Shown here: positions 1 through 9,870 of the stretch, piece by piece
Layout of the letters: the number at the start of each line of letters is the position of its first letter
Numbering within the stretch: the stretch's first letter is position 1
NCBI RefSeq assembly: GCF_013348785.1
Contig: NZ_CP054691.1
Span: 868,001-932,000, forward strand
From: Gordonia sp. X0973
GTDB lineage: Bacteria > Actinomycetota > Actinomycetes > Mycobacteriales > Mycobacteriaceae
Length of the DNA stretch: 64,000 nucleotides
Reading direction: 5' to 3'
Notes under the pieces: generated by a model
The model's database searches: none
What the model saw: the letters and a program-made list of their open reading frames with translations, nothing else
Told to the model about the DNA's origin: nothing
Position numbers and translations under genes: made by a program

Positions 1-2
1 CC

Positions 3-773
3 CTGCGCCGCGGCTACGTGGTCACCGCCTCCGACTACATCGGCCTCGGCGGTGGTGGGACCACCGAATACCTCGGCGGACGCTCCGCCGCCTACAACGT
101 GATCGACATGGTGCGCGCGGCGCGCAACCTCGATCCGACGATCGGCAAGCGCTGGGCTTCGCTGGGTCACTCGCAGGGCGGGCACGCCGCGCTGTGGGCG
201 GCCCGTATGGCGCCGCGATACGCCCCCGACCTGCCGATGGTCGGTGCCGTTGCGCTGGCCCCGGCCAGCCAGATCCCGGCGACCATGTCGCTGCTCCAAC
301 GTCCCGAGCTGCCCAGCCTGGGCCAATTGAACATGACCTCGCTCTTCGGGCTCTACGTGATGGCCGGGATGGACCGGGTGTACCCGAACCTGGGTGTGAA
401 GAACTACCTGACCCCGGCCGGGCGGTATTGGCTGGCGCGGGTCAGCAAGGTCTGTGCCCAGGCGGGGGCGGCCGCGCTGAGCAACGTCGCGCCCGGAACC
501 CTCTACGCGAAGGCGACGGGTGCTTCGCCGCGGTTCATGGCGGCGCTGCGCGCGTATTCGGATATCCCGGCTTCCGGCTTCCGGAGTCCGGTCCGCCTGC
601 AGCAGGGCCTCACCGACACCATCGTGTTTCCGGTGAACACCTCGGAGTTGCAGGGCCAGTTGCGCGTGGGTGGCGTCGACGTCACGACCGGTTGGTATCC
701 CGGTGGCCACATGGCTGTGGCGCGGGAGTCGATGGAAAACACGATGGCCACGGTGGACGGGTACTTCCGCTGA
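3..773 (+). CDS. secretory lipase (LIP family), C-terminal part
   Basis: The reading frame is open from the left edge, so the N-terminus and any signal peptide lie outside. The visible ~256 residues have the alpha/beta-hydrolase nucleophile elbow GHSQGG, preceded by a stretch typical of the LIP family of secreted triacylglycerol lipases (Asp-Tyr then Gly-Leu-Gly-Gly, then an AAYNVID-like helix). A C-terminal PGGHM motif probably supplies the catalytic His, and an upstream QQGLTD segment the acid. Members hydrolyse acylglycerols outside the cell. It ends 42 bases before the ABC-F gene on the same strand. The family call is firm; the substrate is unknown. Confidence 0.8.
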   Translation: MRRGYVVTASDYIGLGGGGTTEYLGGRSAAYNVIDMVRAARNLDPTIGKRWASLGHSQGGHAALWAARMAPRYAPDLPMVGAVALAPASQIPATMSLLQRPELPSLGQLNMTSLFGLYVMAGMDRVYPNLGVKNYLTPAGRYWLARVSKVCAQAGAAALSNVAPGTLYAKATGASPRFMAALRAYSDIPASGFRSPVRLQQGLTDTIVFPVNTSELQGQLRVGGVDVTTGWYPGGHMAVARESMENTMATVDGYFR

Positions 774-815
774 GCTGATTCGGCCCGTCGCCGGGGCTGC
801 CGATACAGTGGCCCG

Positions 816-2642
816 GTGACCGCCCCGGCCAACCCGGTATTGATCAATGCCGAGAAGATCAGCAAGAGCTTCGGTATCAAACCGCTGCTCACCGATGTGA
901 GCGTCGGCGTGCACGCCGGGCAGCGGATCGGTGTCGTCGGCCTCAACGGCGGCGGCAAGACCACGTTGCTGGAGATCCTCGCGGGTATCACCGAGCCGGA
1001 CGGCGGGCGCGTGTCGGTGGCCGGTGGCGCCCGGATCGCGACCGTCACCCAGCGCGGCGAGCTACCCGACGACGCGACGGTGGCCGACGTCGTCGTCGGC
1101 TCCCTCGGCGTCGCCGAACACGAATGGGCCGGGGATCCCCGGATCCGCGACGTGCTGGCGGGGATCGGGGTGGCCGAACTGCTGGAGCGGCGCACCACCG
1201 AGCTGTCCGGCGGCCAGCGCCGCCGGGTCGGCCTGGCCGCGGCACTGGTGTCCGACGCGAACGTGCTGCTGCTCGACGAGCCCACGAACCACCTCGACAT
1301 CGAGGGGGTGCAGTGGCTCGCGAACCACCTCGTCTCCCGCGGTGACGCGGTCGTCGTCGTCACCCACGACCGCTGGTTCCTCGACACGGTCGCCCAACGC
1401 ACCTGGGAGGTGCACTCGGGTCGGGTCGACGAGTACGAGGGCGGCTACAACGACTGGGTATTCGCCCGCGCCGAGCGCTCGCGCCTCGCCGACGCGGCCG
1501 AGGAGCGCCGCCGCAACCTGGCCCGCAAGGAGCTGGCGTGGTTGCGCCGCGGCCCGCCCGCCCGGACGTCGAAGCCCAAGTACCGGATCGAGGCGGCCGA
1601 GAAGCTGATCGCCGACGTGCCGCCGCCGCGCGACACCGTGACCCTCTCCGCGTTCGCGAAGCGACGGCTCGGCCGCGTCGTGGTCGAACTCGAGGATGCG
1701 CACCTGGAGACGCCGGTCGGCGACGACGGGGTGTCGCAGGTACTGCTCGACGGCCTGACCTGGCGGTTGACGCCGGGGGAGCGGATCGGTCTCGTCGGTG
1801 TGAACGGTTCGGGAAAGACGACGCTGCTGCGGGCGCTGGCCGGCGAGGTCCCCGTCGACCCCGGTCGGCGCATCGAGGGCAAGACCGTGTCGATCGGCTG
1901 GTTGCGCCAGGAACTCGACGACCTCGACCCCGATCAGCGGGTGCTCGACGCGGTGGAGGCCGTGGCGACGCGGATGATGGTCGGCGACAAAGAGTTGTCG
2001 GCGTCGCAGCTGGCCGAGCGACTGGGTTTCTCCCCGGCCCGCCAGCGGACACCGGTCGGCGACCTCTCCGGCGGTGAGCGACGTCGGCTGCAGCTGACGC
2101 GGGTGTTGATGGCCGAGCCGAACGTGCTGCTGCTTGACGAGCCGACCAACGATCTCGACATCGACACCCTGCAGCAGGTCGAGGACCTGCTCGACGGTTG
2201 GGCCGGCACGCTCGTCGTCATCAGCCACGACCGCTATCTGATCGAGCGGATCTGCGATACGACCTGGGCGCTCTTCGGCGACGGGAAGCTGACCAACCTC
2301 CCGCGCGGGATCGAACAATATCTGGAGCGCCGGGAAGAGTTGGCGCGCAACCGGACCCGTTCCGGGTCGATCGGTGCTGCGTCGACCCCCTCCGCTGCGC
2401 CCGCGCCGCGGGTGGCGGGCTCGTCGGCCGCCGAACACCGCGAGGCCCGCAAGGCGATGGGCCGTCTCGAGCGGCAGATCGAGAAGCTGTCGGCGCGCGA
2501 GGAGAAGCTGCACACCGATCTCGTCGAGGCCGCCACCGACCAGCAGCGGCTCGTCGAGCTCGACGCCGAACTCAAGCGCGTCGTCGCCGAGAAGGAGCAG
2601 GCCGAGGCGCAGTGGCTCGAAGCCGCCGAGCTGGCCGAATAG
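816..2642 (+). CDS. ABC-F family ATPase, Uup-like
   Basis: A 608-residue soluble protein with two ABC cassettes and no membrane domain. The first Walker A is GLNGGGKTT (about residues 42-50), followed by the signature SGGQRRR and Walker [12 protein letters not shown]. The second Walker A is GVNGSGKTT (about 328), followed by SGGERRR and [12 protein letters not shown] charged coiled coil of about 80 residues closes the protein, as in Uup. ABC-F proteins act on ribosomes, as translation factors or antibiotic-protection factors, rather than as transporters. The GTG start at 816 gives the expected N-terminus. A tandem repeat array begins at its stop codon. Resistance versus housekeeping role cannot be decided from sequence. 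Confidence 0.9.
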   Translation: MTAPANPVLINAEKISKSFGIKPLLTDVSVGVHAGQRIGVVGLNGGGKTTLLEILAGITEPDGGRVSVAGGARIATVTQRGELPDDATVADVVVGSLGVAEHEWAGDPRIRDVLAGIGVAELLERRTTELSGGQRRRVGLAAALVSDANVLLLDEPTNHLDIEGVQWLANHLVSRGDAVVVVTHDRWFLDTVAQRTWEVHSGRVDEYEGGYNDWVFARAERSRLADAAEERRRNLARKELAWLRRGPPARTSKPKYRIEAAEKLIADVPPPRDTVTLSAFAKRRLGRVVVELEDAHLETPVGDDGVSQVLLDGLTWRLTPGERIGLVGVNGSGKTTLLRALAGEVPVDPGRRIEGKTVSIGWLRQELDDLDPDQRVLDAVEAVATRMMVGDKELSASQLAERLGFSPARQRTPVGDLSGGERRRLQLTRVLMAEPNVLLLDEPTNDLDIDTLQQVEDLLDGWAGTLVVISHDRYLIERICDTTWALFGDGKLTNLPRGIEQYLERREELARNRTRSGSIGAASTPSAAPAPRVAGSSAAEHREARKAMGRLERQIEKLSAREEKLHTDLVEAATDQQRLVELDAELKRVVAEKEQAEAQWLEAAELAE

Positions 2643-2860
2643 GTCTCGATACACCGACTCGACCACCGTCTTACGGCACTCGACCACCGTCTTACGGCAC
2701 TCGACCACCGTCTTACGGCACTCGACCACCGTCTTACGGCACTCGACCACCGTCTTACGGCACTCGACCACCGTCTTACGGCACTCGACCACCGTCTTAC
2801 GGCACTCGACCACCGTCGGATCAACTCGGTCCGCGCTAGCCGAGTCGGTGTATCGAGACC
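2642..2860. repeat. tandem 21-bp array bounded by perfect 20-bp inverted repeats
   Basis: Seven head-to-tail 21-bp copies with core CTCGACCACCGTCTTACGG run from 2657 to 2803, and a truncated eighth reaches about 2817. The array is enclosed by a perfect inverted repeat: GGTCTCGATACACCGACTCG at 2642-2661 and its reverse complement at 2841-2860. It fills the gap between two convergent genes, so the arms could fold into a long stem and act as a bidirectional terminator. No transposase or target duplication is visible. A related degenerate element occurs at 61563-61650. Confidence 0.95.
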
Positions 2861-2874
2861 CCGACAGGTATCCG

Positions 2875-4107
2875 TCAGGCGAGCAGGACGGTCTTCAGTG
2901 CGTCGCTGTGGCAGTGCTCGCGCAGGGCGGCTGGAGCGTCGTCGAAGGAGGCGGTGTTCGTGGTGGCCAGCTCCGGCCGGAGGTCGCCCTCGACCATGAG
3001 GTCCAGGACGTCGGGGATCTGGGTTCGAATATGTGCGCGCCCGACGTGCACGGTGACGTTGCGCTGGTAGGAGGCCATCAGCGGGAATCCGGCGCGCCGG
3101 TGGAAGGACCACGCGCAGGTGCACACCCCGTCGGGGGCCGTGTGGGCGAGTACCTTCCGCAGACCGGACGGCGTGCCGGTCGCGTCGACGGTGAGGGCCG
3201 CCGTCGGCCATTCCCGCGGTCGCTTCGGGTCGAGGGCGCGGAAACCCAGTTGCTCGGCGCGGTCGGCGAGGGCCGGCTTCCCGTCGACGACGCTGATGTT
3301 CTTCGCACCCATCGCCCGGGCGATCATGGCCGTGATCAACAGTGTGCTGGAGGTGAAGGCGTCGCGCGGATCGAGACGGCCGACTACGAGCACCTCGGCG
3401 TCGGGGTCGGCGGCGAGCAGGCCCGGCAGATGCGGCGCGACCTGCCGGTAGGCGTCGCTGTAGTTGTCGGCGACGCCGGCCGCCGCGGCCGGGTCGATGC
3501 CGTCGGGGAGTCCGACGAGCATCGCGTCGGCGAACGGCACGGCCATGAAGTCGGCCAGGGCCCCACCCCAGAGGCCGCCGACGAGTCCGAAGCCGTACAT
3601 CGATGCCGGCGGCACGGAGAGGCAGTTGGCGGTGTTCCCGGACAGGCAGGGGCGGCAGGTGCCGCAACTGAGTTGAAACGGGACGATGACCCGATCGCCG
3701 ACCCGGATGTCGGCGACTTCTGCCCCGACTTCGACCACCTCGGCCACCGCCTCGTGTCCGAGGTGGATGGGCAGGGGGAAATAGGTCTTGCCCAGCATGA
3801 TCGGCCGATCCGCGTCGCAGGTCGCCACCGCGATCGGCCGCACTACCGCGCCCAGCGGCCCGGGCAGGCCGGGGCGAGCGACCTGCTTCCACTTCACCCG
3901 CCCGCCGCCGGTGGCGACGAGGCCGCGCATGCGCTCGGTGCCGCGCGTACGCGAGTTCCGGGCGACCTCGATGATTCGATCGAACCGGGGGCGTATGTCG
4001 CGCTCGAATCCGAATCGGGTCATCGCGACGGCGTCGGGGGTCAGGAAGCTCGCGTAGTGGGCCGCGCGGTTCCGCGCGTGGATGGGGTGCGTGTTTCGAC
4101 CGGCCAT
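2875..4107 (-). CDS. zinc-type medium-chain dehydrogenase
   Basis: A 410-residue member of the medium-chain dehydrogenase/reductase superfamily. Visible are the GHEAVAEV zinc/active-site segment and the structural-zinc cysteine cluster CGTCRPC followed by a fourth Cys (NTANC). The nucleotide-binding Rossmann region is centred on VVGRLD, less canonical than GxGxxG. About 60 extra residues precede the usual MDR start, and an internal Met (MRGLVATG) would give a standard-length protein, so the start at 4107 is uncertain. It is divergent from a TetR regulator across an 82-bp gap containing a palindrome, suggesting local repression. Substrate unknown. Confidence 0.75.
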   Translation of the reverse strand: MAGRNTHPIHARNRAAHYASFLTPDAVAMTRFGFERDIRPRFDRIIEVARNSRTRGTERMRGLVATGGGRVKWKQVARPGLPGPLGAVVRPIAVATCDADRPIMLGKTYFPLPIHLGHEAVAEVVEVGAEVADIRVGDRVIVPFQLSCGTCRPCLSGNTANCLSVPPASMYGFGLVGGLWGGALADFMAVPFADAMLVGLPDGIDPAAAAGVADNYSDAYRQVAPHLPGLLAADPDAEVLVVGRLDPRDAFTSSTLLITAMIARAMGAKNISVVDGKPALADRAEQLGFRALDPKRPREWPTAALTVDATGTPSGLRKVLAHTAPDGVCTCAWSFHRRAGFPLMASYQRNVTVHVGRAHIRTQIPDVLDLMVEGDLRPELATTNTASFDDAPAALREHCHSDALKTVLLA

Positions 4108-4132
4108 GATCGTCCGCCTTCGGATGCGCCAT

Positions 4133-4152
4133 CTAGAACTGAACAGTTCTAG
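4133..4152. promoter_or_regulatory. palindromic operator between dehydrogenase and TetR gene
   Basis: The sequence CTAGAACTGAACAGTTCTAG has perfect 9-bp arms (CTAGAACTG / CAGTTCTAG) around two central bases. It lies in the divergent gap of the dehydrogenase (start 4107) and the TetR gene (start 4190). Position and symmetry fit a TetR-family operator; the binding protein is inferred. Confidence 0.7.
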
Positions 4153-4189
4153 TTAACCATCGGGAACTGCCGCGTGTCAAAATAGCGAT

Positions 4190-4846
4190 GTGACTGACAA
4201 CCAACCCGCGCGCCGGACCTATCGGGGGGAGACCGCCGCACAGCGTGCGCAGGACCGTCGCCGTCGGCTCATCGACGCGGCTGTCGAGGTCTTCGGCACC
4301 CGCGGCTATCGGGTCGCGACCGTCGACGAGGTGTGTACCCAGGCCGGGCTCTCGAAACGGTACTTCTACGAATCCTTCACCGACGCCGAGGCGCTCCTGC
4401 TGGCCTGCTATGAGAAGTGCGCCCAGGACATCCACACCGACATGGTCGCCGCCGTCGTCGACGCCCCGCCGTCGATGGACGAGCAACTGCGCGCGGCGCT
4501 AACCGGCTACTTCTGCGCCATCGAGGCCGACCAGCGCCGTGCGCGGATAACCCTGCTCGAGATCTTGGGCGTCAGCCCGGCGGTCGACGCCGCGTACACG
4601 GCGCAGACCCACCTGTTCGCCGCTTCCGTCCAGGCGTTGGCGCCCGCCGCATTCGGGTCGGCCGACGATTCCGACGGCCGACTCCACTTGATCGCCCAGG
4701 GCATCATCGGCGCCGTCACCACGTTGGCGCGTATCTGGCTCCTCGACGAGGTGGCCAGGCCCCGCGCGGAACTCGTCGATGCCGCATACGCGCTGGTCAA
4801 TGCCGTGCTCGACGACCTGTCCGGGCACACCGCAGGGGCAGGCTAG
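4190..4846 (+). CDS. TetR/AcrR family transcriptional regulator
   Basis: 218 residues with an N-terminal TetR helix-turn-helix (VDEVCTQAGLSKRYFYESF, about residues 44-62) and a divergent helical ligand domain. It starts at GTG 4190, back to back with the zinc dehydrogenase, and probably represses both genes through the palindrome at 4133-4152. Its stop codon overlaps the convergent aldo-keto reductase stop by 4 bp. The inducer cannot be inferred. Confidence 0.85.
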   Translation: MTDNQPARRTYRGETAAQRAQDRRRRLIDAAVEVFGTRGYRVATVDEVCTQAGLSKRYFYESFTDAEALLLACYEKCAQDIHTDMVAAVVDAPPSMDEQLRAALTGYFCAIEADQRRARITLLEILGVSPAVDAAYTAQTHLFAASVQALAPAAFGSADDSDGRLHLIAQGIIGAVTTLARIWLLDEVARPRAELVDAAYALVNAVLDDLSGHTAGAG

Positions 4847-5682
4847 ACCTCTTCGGCGGGCACCCAGTTGAAGGTCGACGGGTCCGGGCCGATGCGGCGA
4901 TCGGCGTCGAGGGCGTCGATCTTCGCGATGTCGGCGGCGTCGAGTTCCAGATCCTGCGATGCGAGGTTCTCCCGGATCCGCGCCGCGCTCGACGCCTTAG
5001 GGAACACGATGTCGCCGCGCTGCCGGTGCCAGGCCAGGACGACGGCGGACACCGGTCGGCCGACGCGCGAGGCGATCTCGGCCAGCACGGGGTCGTCGAA
5101 CACCTGCCCCTGCGCCAGCGGCGACCACGCCTCGGTGGCGATGCCCAGCTCCTTGTTGACCGCCCGCAACGCATCCTGGGCGAAGTACGGGTGGACCTCG
5201 ATCTGGTTGACGACCGGCACCAGCGATCCGCTGTCGGCGATGCGGCGCAGCTGGTCGGCGGTGAAGTTGGAGACGCCGATGGAGCGGGCCTTGCCCGTGC
5301 CGCGGATCTCCTCCATCGCATGCCAGGTGTCGAGGTAGTCGATGTCGATGCCCGGGAGCGGCCAGTGGATGAGGAATAGGTCGACGTAGTCGAGGCCGAG
5401 GCGGTTGAGCGAGTCGTCGATCGACGCGATCGCCCGGTCGGGGTCGTGATTGTTGTTGTTGAGCTTGGTGGTGACGTAGAGGTCGTCGCGGGCGACGCCG
5501 CTGCCCGCGATCGCCTTGCCGACGCCGTTCTCATTGCCGTACATCTGCGCGGTGTCGATGTGGCGGTAACCGGCCTCGAGTGCCTCGGCGACCCGAGGGG
5601 TCGCCTCGGCGTCGGGGATCTGCCAGGTGCCGAATCCGAATTGGGGGATGGAATGGCCGTCGTTGAGGGTGATCGCAGTCAT
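4843..5682 (-). CDS. aldo-keto reductase
   Basis: 279 residues, the standard size for bacterial NADPH-dependent aldo-keto reductases. The catalytic tetrad is complete: Asp43 and Tyr48 (HIDTAQMYGNE), Lys73 (VTTKL) and His106 (LIHWP). The KARSIGVSNF signature and the C-terminal cofactor-binding region are also visible. Members reduce aldehydes and ketones such as methylglyoxal; the mycobacterial homologue type is Rv2971. It lies 52 bp downstream of an ABC-F gene on the same strand and may be co-transcribed with it. A four-Asn run (LNNNNH) follows the catalytic Lys, where the family is variable. Confidence 0.88.
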   Translation of the reverse strand: MTAITLNDGHSIPQFGFGTWQIPDAEATPRVAEALEAGYRHIDTAQMYGNENGVGKAIAGSGVARDDLYVTTKLNNNNHDPDRAIASIDDSLNRLGLDYVDLFLIHWPLPGIDIDYLDTWHAMEEIRGTGKARSIGVSNFTADQLRRIADSGSLVPVVNQIEVHPYFAQDALRAVNKELGIATEAWSPLAQGQVFDDPVLAEIASRVGRPVSAVVLAWHRQRGDIVFPKASSAARIRENLASQDLELDAADIAKIDALDADRRIGPDPSTFNWVPAEEV

Positions 5683-5734
5683 GATCTCCAGCCTAGGCCG
5701 ACGTCGCCGCCGCCGCGTTCGTCACCGATCCGGT

Positions 5735-7300
5735 TCAGGTCAACTCGACGCGACGGTCCACCCCGACGCGGGTGACGAACCCCTCGTCGTGGGAGACGAG
5801 GATGAGCGCGCCGGTCCATGCTGCCAGGGCGTCGGCGAGGACGTCGACCGTGTCGATGTCGAGATTGTTCGTCGGCTCGTCGAGGATCAGCACCTCGGGT
5901 GGCGGATCGGCGGCGAGACCGATGGCCAGGGCGGCGCGCAGGCGCTGGCCGCCCGACAGCGTGCCGATCGGCTGTTGGGAGATGCTGCCGCGCAGCCCGA
6001 GTCGGGCCAACGACGCGTGCAGCGTCTCCGACGGGACATCCGGAAGCGCGGCGTGTGCCGCATCCGCGACGGTGACGGTCTCGTCGTCGAACGAGATCTT
6101 CTGCGGCACAAAGCAATAGGGGACGACAACCGAGCCGTCGTCGAGCACCCGGTGCAGCAGGGTGGTCTTGCCCGCACCGTTGGGGCCGCACAGGGCGACG
6201 CGTTCCGGGCCGTCCAGGCGCAGCCGGTCGTCGACGACGATCTGACGCCGCGGCGGCACGTCGACCTCCGGAAGCGTGAGGACGGCGCCGCGATCCTTCC
6301 GCAATCCCTCGGATGCCTCGGCGAGGCGGTCCCTGGCCGCCGCCACGTCGTCGCGATGCGCATTGGCCAGCTTGCCGGCGGAAACCTCCGCGGCATTGGC
6401 CCGTAGTCCGGCGACGATCTTGGGAACCCGCTTCTCCTGCTGGGCTTTGCGCGCGGTCCGGGCGCGGTGGGCGAGCTTGGTCTGTGCTTGGTCGAGCTCG
6501 CGCTGCTGCCTGGCGACGTCGCCGGCGGCGTTCGCGATCGCGGCCGCGGCGGCCTCCTGCTCGGCCTCGATGGCCTCCCGATAGTGCGAATACGGACCGC
6601 CGAAGGAACGCAGCTCGACGGCGGCGCCGGGCCGCGGGCGGTGCAGTTCCAGCGTCGTGTCGACGCGTTCGAGGAGTTCGAGGTCGTGGCTCACGACGAT
6701 CGCCGCCCGCGCGGCGCCGCCGCCGGTGAATCGGTCCAGGGCGTCGAACAGGAGGGTGCGCGCCCGACGGTCGAGGTTGTTGGTCGGCTCGTCGAGCAGC
6801 AGGATGGCCGGCCGACGCCAGAGGCAGCCGGCTAATGCGGCGAGCGTGCCCTCCCCGCCGGAGAGTTCGGCGAGGGGTCGGTCCAGCGGGATTCCGGTGA
6901 GCCCGACGGCGTCGAGTTCGGCACGGGCGCGCTCGGCGACCGCCCAGTCGTCGCCGACGAGGTCGAAATCGACCGGATCGACCGAGCCCCGTTCGATGCG
7001 GTCCACGGCGGCGAGTATCTGCTCGACGCCGAGTGCGGAAGCGACGGTGGCGCTCGGATCGACCGCCGGATTCTGGTCGAGCATCGCCACCGTGCCGATC
7101 GTGGTGATCGAACCGGAGGTCGGCGCGAGGTCGCCGGTGATCAGGCGCAGCAGCGTCGTCTTACCGACGCCGTTGCTGCCGACCAGCGAGGCGATTCCCG
7201 GCGGCGTGGTCGCGGACAGGTCGTCGAAGACGGGGGTGCCGTCCGGCCAAGAGAAGTCGACGCCGGCGAGGGTGACGGCGGGAGTCGGGGTGAGGGACAT
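5735..7300 (-). CDS. ABC-F family ATPase
   Basis: 521 residues, two ABC domains without membrane segments. Walker A motifs are GSNGVGKTT and GPNGAGKTT; signatures are LSGGEGTL and LSGGQRLR; both Walker B motifs read [14 protein letters not shown]. The region between cassettes is rich in Ala, Arg and Glu and should form the interdomain linker coiled coil. A much longer open frame continues upstream, but the Met at 7300 begins a normal ABC-F N-terminus and the upstream part overlaps other genes. The protein is distinct from the ABC-F at 816-2642 and closer to short antibiotic-protection-type members; the function is inferred. Confidence 0.87.
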   Translation of the reverse strand: MSLTPTPAVTLAGVDFSWPDGTPVFDDLSATTPPGIASLVGSNGVGKTTLLRLITGDLAPTSGSITTIGTVAMLDQNPAVDPSATVASALGVEQILAAVDRIERGSVDPVDFDLVGDDWAVAERARAELDAVGLTGIPLDRPLAELSGGEGTLAALAGCLWRRPAILLLDEPTNNLDRRARTLLFDALDRFTGGGAARAAIVVSHDLELLERVDTTLELHRPRPGAAVELRSFGGPYSHYREAIEAEQEAAAAAIANAAGDVARQQRELDQAQTKLAHRARTARKAQQEKRVPKIVAGLRANAAEVSAGKLANAHRDDVAAARDRLAEASEGLRKDRGAVLTLPEVDVPPRRQIVVDDRLRLDGPERVALCGPNGAGKTTLLHRVLDDGSVVVPYCFVPQKISFDDETVTVADAAHAALPDVPSETLHASLARLGLRGSISQQPIGTLSGGQRLRAALAIGLAADPPPEVLILDEPTNNLDIDTVDVLADALAAWTGALILVSHDEGFVTRVGVDRRVELT

Positions 7301-7345
7301 CGCCGCCCAGCGTAGAAGCCGCCGTCGGCGCAGGGAATCGAATTG

Positions 7346-7369
7346 TTCGGTGAACATATGTACACTGAA
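7346..7369. promoter_or_regulatory. imperfect 24-bp palindrome in divergent promoter
   Basis: The half-sites TTCGGTGAACAT and ATGTACACTGAA match in 10 of 12 paired positions with no spacer. The element lies between the divergent ABC-F (start 7300) and hydrolase genes and covers a candidate ATG at 7358, which is one reason to place the hydrolase start at 7373. It could be an operator for both promoters; the regulator is unknown. Confidence 0.5.
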
Positions 7370-7372
7370 TCC

Positions 7373-8629
7373 ATGACCGTAGCTGAACGTCGCACGGAGG
7401 TGCGCGCCTTGTCCGAACTCGGGCTCACCGAACTCGGCAAGGCGTCCACCGGTATCCACGAGACGCACCGCGCCATCTCCGACCGCATCTTCGCCGGATT
7501 GGGCTGGGGACTGGGGCCGCTCGTGGCGCCGGTGAAGGCGGTGCACGACGCCGTCACCGACGGGGTGTACCTGGTGGTCGGGCAGTCGATGGAGACCGCG
7601 GGCAAGGTGAGCGGCATCGCGGCCGATCTGCCGCTCGCGCAGGCGCCGTCGTCGACGAAGGCGGGTGCCGCGATCATCGCCGCGGTGAACGGGCTGATCG
7701 GCGACGAGCTCGACGCGCATCAATCCCCGCTGGCCGATCCCATGTCCATCCGGGTCGACGGCCGGTCGGTGCCGCTGACCTCCGACGGCCTCCGCGCCGC
7801 CTTCCCCGACGCGACCGGCCGGATCGTCGTCGCCCTGCACGGCCTGGTGGAGACCGAGCACTCGTGGGCGGTGCGCTCGGACGTGTCGATCCCCTATGCG
7901 CAGCGGCTCGCGGCCGACGGCATCACCACCGTCTTCCTCCGCTACAACACGGGGCGACACATCTCCACCAACGGTCGGGATGCGGCCGAACTCGTCGACG
8001 AACTCGTCCGCCGCTGGCCCGTCCCGGTGACGACGATCGGATTGCTCGGCCACTCGATGGGCGGCCTCGTCGCCCGCAGTGCCGCGCATTACGGTCGCGA
8101 GGCCGGGCACGCATGGGTGGGGGTCACCACGGCGACCGTCACGCTCGGGACCCCGCATCTCGGCGCCCCGCTGGAGAGCCTGGCCCACCACGGCAGCGCC
8201 GGCCTGGTCCGCCTGCCCGAGACGCGTGCGCTGGGACGCCTGCTGCGCCGCCGCAGCGGTGGGATCCGCGACCTGCGCGACGGGTCGATCGTCGACGAGA
8301 ACTGGGTCGGGCGCGACCCCGACGACCTGGCGCGTCGCGCGGCCGGCGAGATCGAGTTGCTGCCCGGTGCCGACCACTACTTCGTCTCCGCCACCGTCAC
8401 CGCCAACCCGCGCAATCCGCTTGCCCGCGTCATCGGCGACGGCTTGGTCCTGCACCGCAGCGCCACCGGGGCCAACTCGACGCGGCGGATCGGCTTCGAC
8501 CCGCGCAACGGCGTACACCTGGGCCGCGCGAACCACTTCACGTTGCTCAACGACGACCGCGTCGGCACGCAGTTGCGGTGCTGGTTCGGTCAGCCGCCGA
8601 AGAGCAGGTACAACCCGCCGAAGGTGTAG
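7373..8629 (+). CDS. alpha/beta hydrolase (triacylglycerol lipase-like)
   Basis: About 418 residues. The nucleophile elbow GHSMGG, preceded by TTIGLL, and a downstream [11 protein letters not shown] segment are typical of lipase/PGAP1-like hydrolases. An early VVALHGL segment should form the oxyanion-hole strand. The C-terminal His is likely in VHLGRANHF. No signal peptide is visible, so it is probably cytosolic. ATG 7373 is preferred; ATG 7358 is an in-frame alternative lying in a palindrome. The last 40 bp overlap the convergent membrane gene that ends at 8590. Substrate unknown. Confidence 0.75.
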   Translation: MTVAERRTEVRALSELGLTELGKASTGIHETHRAISDRIFAGLGWGLGPLVAPVKAVHDAVTDGVYLVVGQSMETAGKVSGIAADLPLAQAPSSTKAGAAIIAAVNGLIGDELDAHQSPLADPMSIRVDGRSVPLTSDGLRAAFPDATGRIVVALHGLVETEHSWAVRSDVSIPYAQRLAADGITTVFLRYNTGRHISTNGRDAAELVDELVRRWPVPVTTIGLLGHSMGGLVARSAAHYGREAGHAWVGVTTATVTLGTPHLGAPLESLAHHGSAGLVRLPETRALGRLLRRRSGGIRDLRDGSIVDENWVGRDPDDLARRAAGEIELLPGADHYFVSATVTANPRNPLARVIGDGLVLHRSATGANSTRRIGFDPRNGVHLGRANHFTLLNDDRVGTQLRCWFGQPPKSRYNPPKV

Positions 8630-9870
8630 CCCACCATCAGCAGCATGAGCGCCAACTGACCGGTCAGGTGGTGTCGGCGCGGCAGGATGCGCAGCGATGC
8701 GTCGTGTGCCGACACGACCGCCAAGAGGTGGCCGACGACGATCGACGCGACGGCCAGCACCGACAGCAGCGTCGGATGGTCGGTGAACGGCGCCCACTTG
8801 TCCGGCTCGCCGAACCCGAAGGCGTGCAGCCAGGAATGGGCCGTCTCCTGGCCGTCCTCGACGAGGTATTTCGCATAGTGGGCGACGAGGTAGCCGACGG
8901 CGATCGGGATCAGGGTGTGGGCCATCCGCCCGGGGATCGCCCGGCGCTGCTTGCCGGTCACGCCGCCGGTGGCCATCGTCGCCAGGCAGAACGAGACGCC
9001 CACGACGGCGATGAAGACCAGCAGGATCGCGGTGCGCCCGAGGGTCTCGTGACCCTTGTGTACCGCCGACCACGCGTCGAAGGCCGTCGAACCGAGCAGT
9101 ACCGCGATGACCGCCACCGCACCCGGACCGGTGCGATAGGTGGGCAATCCGTTCAGCGGATTGCGCAGCACGAGTTCCCGCGACTGCCGATCGCGCCCCA
9201 ACGGGCTCATCGACGCGATCGTCGAGCTGTACACCTCGAAGGGCTCGGCCTTGGAGAACCAGCGCGAGCCGAAGAGGATCCCCCCGGCGACGGTGATCGC
9301 CAGATAGACGATGCACCACCAGAACACGGCGGTGAAGCCCTTCTCGACCACCGCGAGTTCCAGCCAGACGAAGGCGAACAATCCGAGGGCGGCGGGCCAA
9401 CGGCCGAGTCGCGCCGGATAGGCGCGCAGTCCGTCCTCGGGGTCGCGCCCGAGGGCGCGAGACACCCATCGGTGCAGCGTGCGGACCGGCGACACCACCC
9501 GCCCGATCGGTCCGAACACCAGCGACGCGGCGATCAGGCCGACCCACAACCAGATGAAGAAGGTGCCGATCAGCGGGTTGTCATGAGTGTCGCGCTTGAG
9601 GAAGCCGATGATCAGGGCCGCCGCCGTGAGCGCGACGCCGAGGGCGCCGAGCGTCTCGCGCAGTGCGCGCGAATCGGCGAACCGGGTGAGCCGTCGGAGC
9701 ACTGCGACATGCTTATCCGGACTCAGTCGCGGGGTCTTCCACGCGAACGCCAGCACCAGGAAGGAGATCGCCAACGCCCACGAGCCACCGATCAGCGCAT
9801 AGGTGATGTCGACGGGGAAGGCGGCTGCCTCGCCGGTGCCGTGGGCGACGACCATGCTCGATTCGGTCAC
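8590..9870 (-). CDS. polytopic membrane protein of uncharacterised three-gene operon
   Basis: 426 residues with about nine or ten hydrophobic segments. Several histidines sit near membrane boundaries (HGTGE near the N-terminus, then AHDASL and RRHHLTG near the C-terminus). Homologues are, as far as I recall, sometimes annotated as fenitrothion hydrolase-like, but no catalytic motif supports that here and I do not adopt it. The GTG start overlaps the stop of the small acidic-tail gene by 4 bp, and the gene is last in an operon behind a Fur/Zur-like palindrome. A metal-related membrane role is inference. Confidence 0.6.
   Translation of the reverse strand: MTESSMVVAHGTGEAAAFPVDITYALIGGSWALAISFLVLAFAWKTPRLSPDKHVAVLRRLTRFADSRALRETLGALGVALTAAALIIGFLKRDTHDNPLIGTFFIWLWVGLIAASLVFGPIGRVVSPVRTLHRWVSRALGRDPEDGLRAYPARLGRWPAALGLFAFVWLELAVVEKGFTAVFWWCIVYLAITVAGGILFGSRWFSKAEPFEVYSSTIASMSPLGRDRQSRELVLRNPLNGLPTYRTGPGAVAVIAVLLGSTAFDAWSAVHKGHETLGRTAILLVFIAVVGVSFCLATMATGGVTGKQRRAIPGRMAHTLIPIAVGYLVAHYAKYLVEDGQETAHSWLHAFGFGEPDKWAPFTDHPTLLSVLAVASIVVGHLLAVVSAHDASLRILPRRHHLTGQLALMLLMVGYTFGGLYLLFGG

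Noticed and set aside
1062..2813. Minus-strand open frame reading through the 21-bp repeats as a repeated VVECRKT peptide
   Set aside because: A 21-bp unit gives an open repeated peptide in several frames by chance; the rest is antisense to the ABC-F gene with no start signal.
2642..2860. CRISPR array
   Set aside because: Units are directly contiguous without spacers and no cas genes are nearby. The same applies to the 22-bp arrays at 33638 and 47484.
2642..2860. Insertion sequence or transposon remnant
   Set aside because: Inverted ends are perfect, but there is no transposase and no flanking target duplication.
5735..9547. A 1270-residue minus-strand fusion protein
   Set aside because: Only the part from 7300 down is ABC-F; the rest is antisense to the hydrolase or out of frame with the membrane gene.
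8590..9870. Assignment as fenitrothion hydrolase
   Set aside because: Only a recollection of database labels for similar membrane proteins; no catalytic motif in the sequence supports it.
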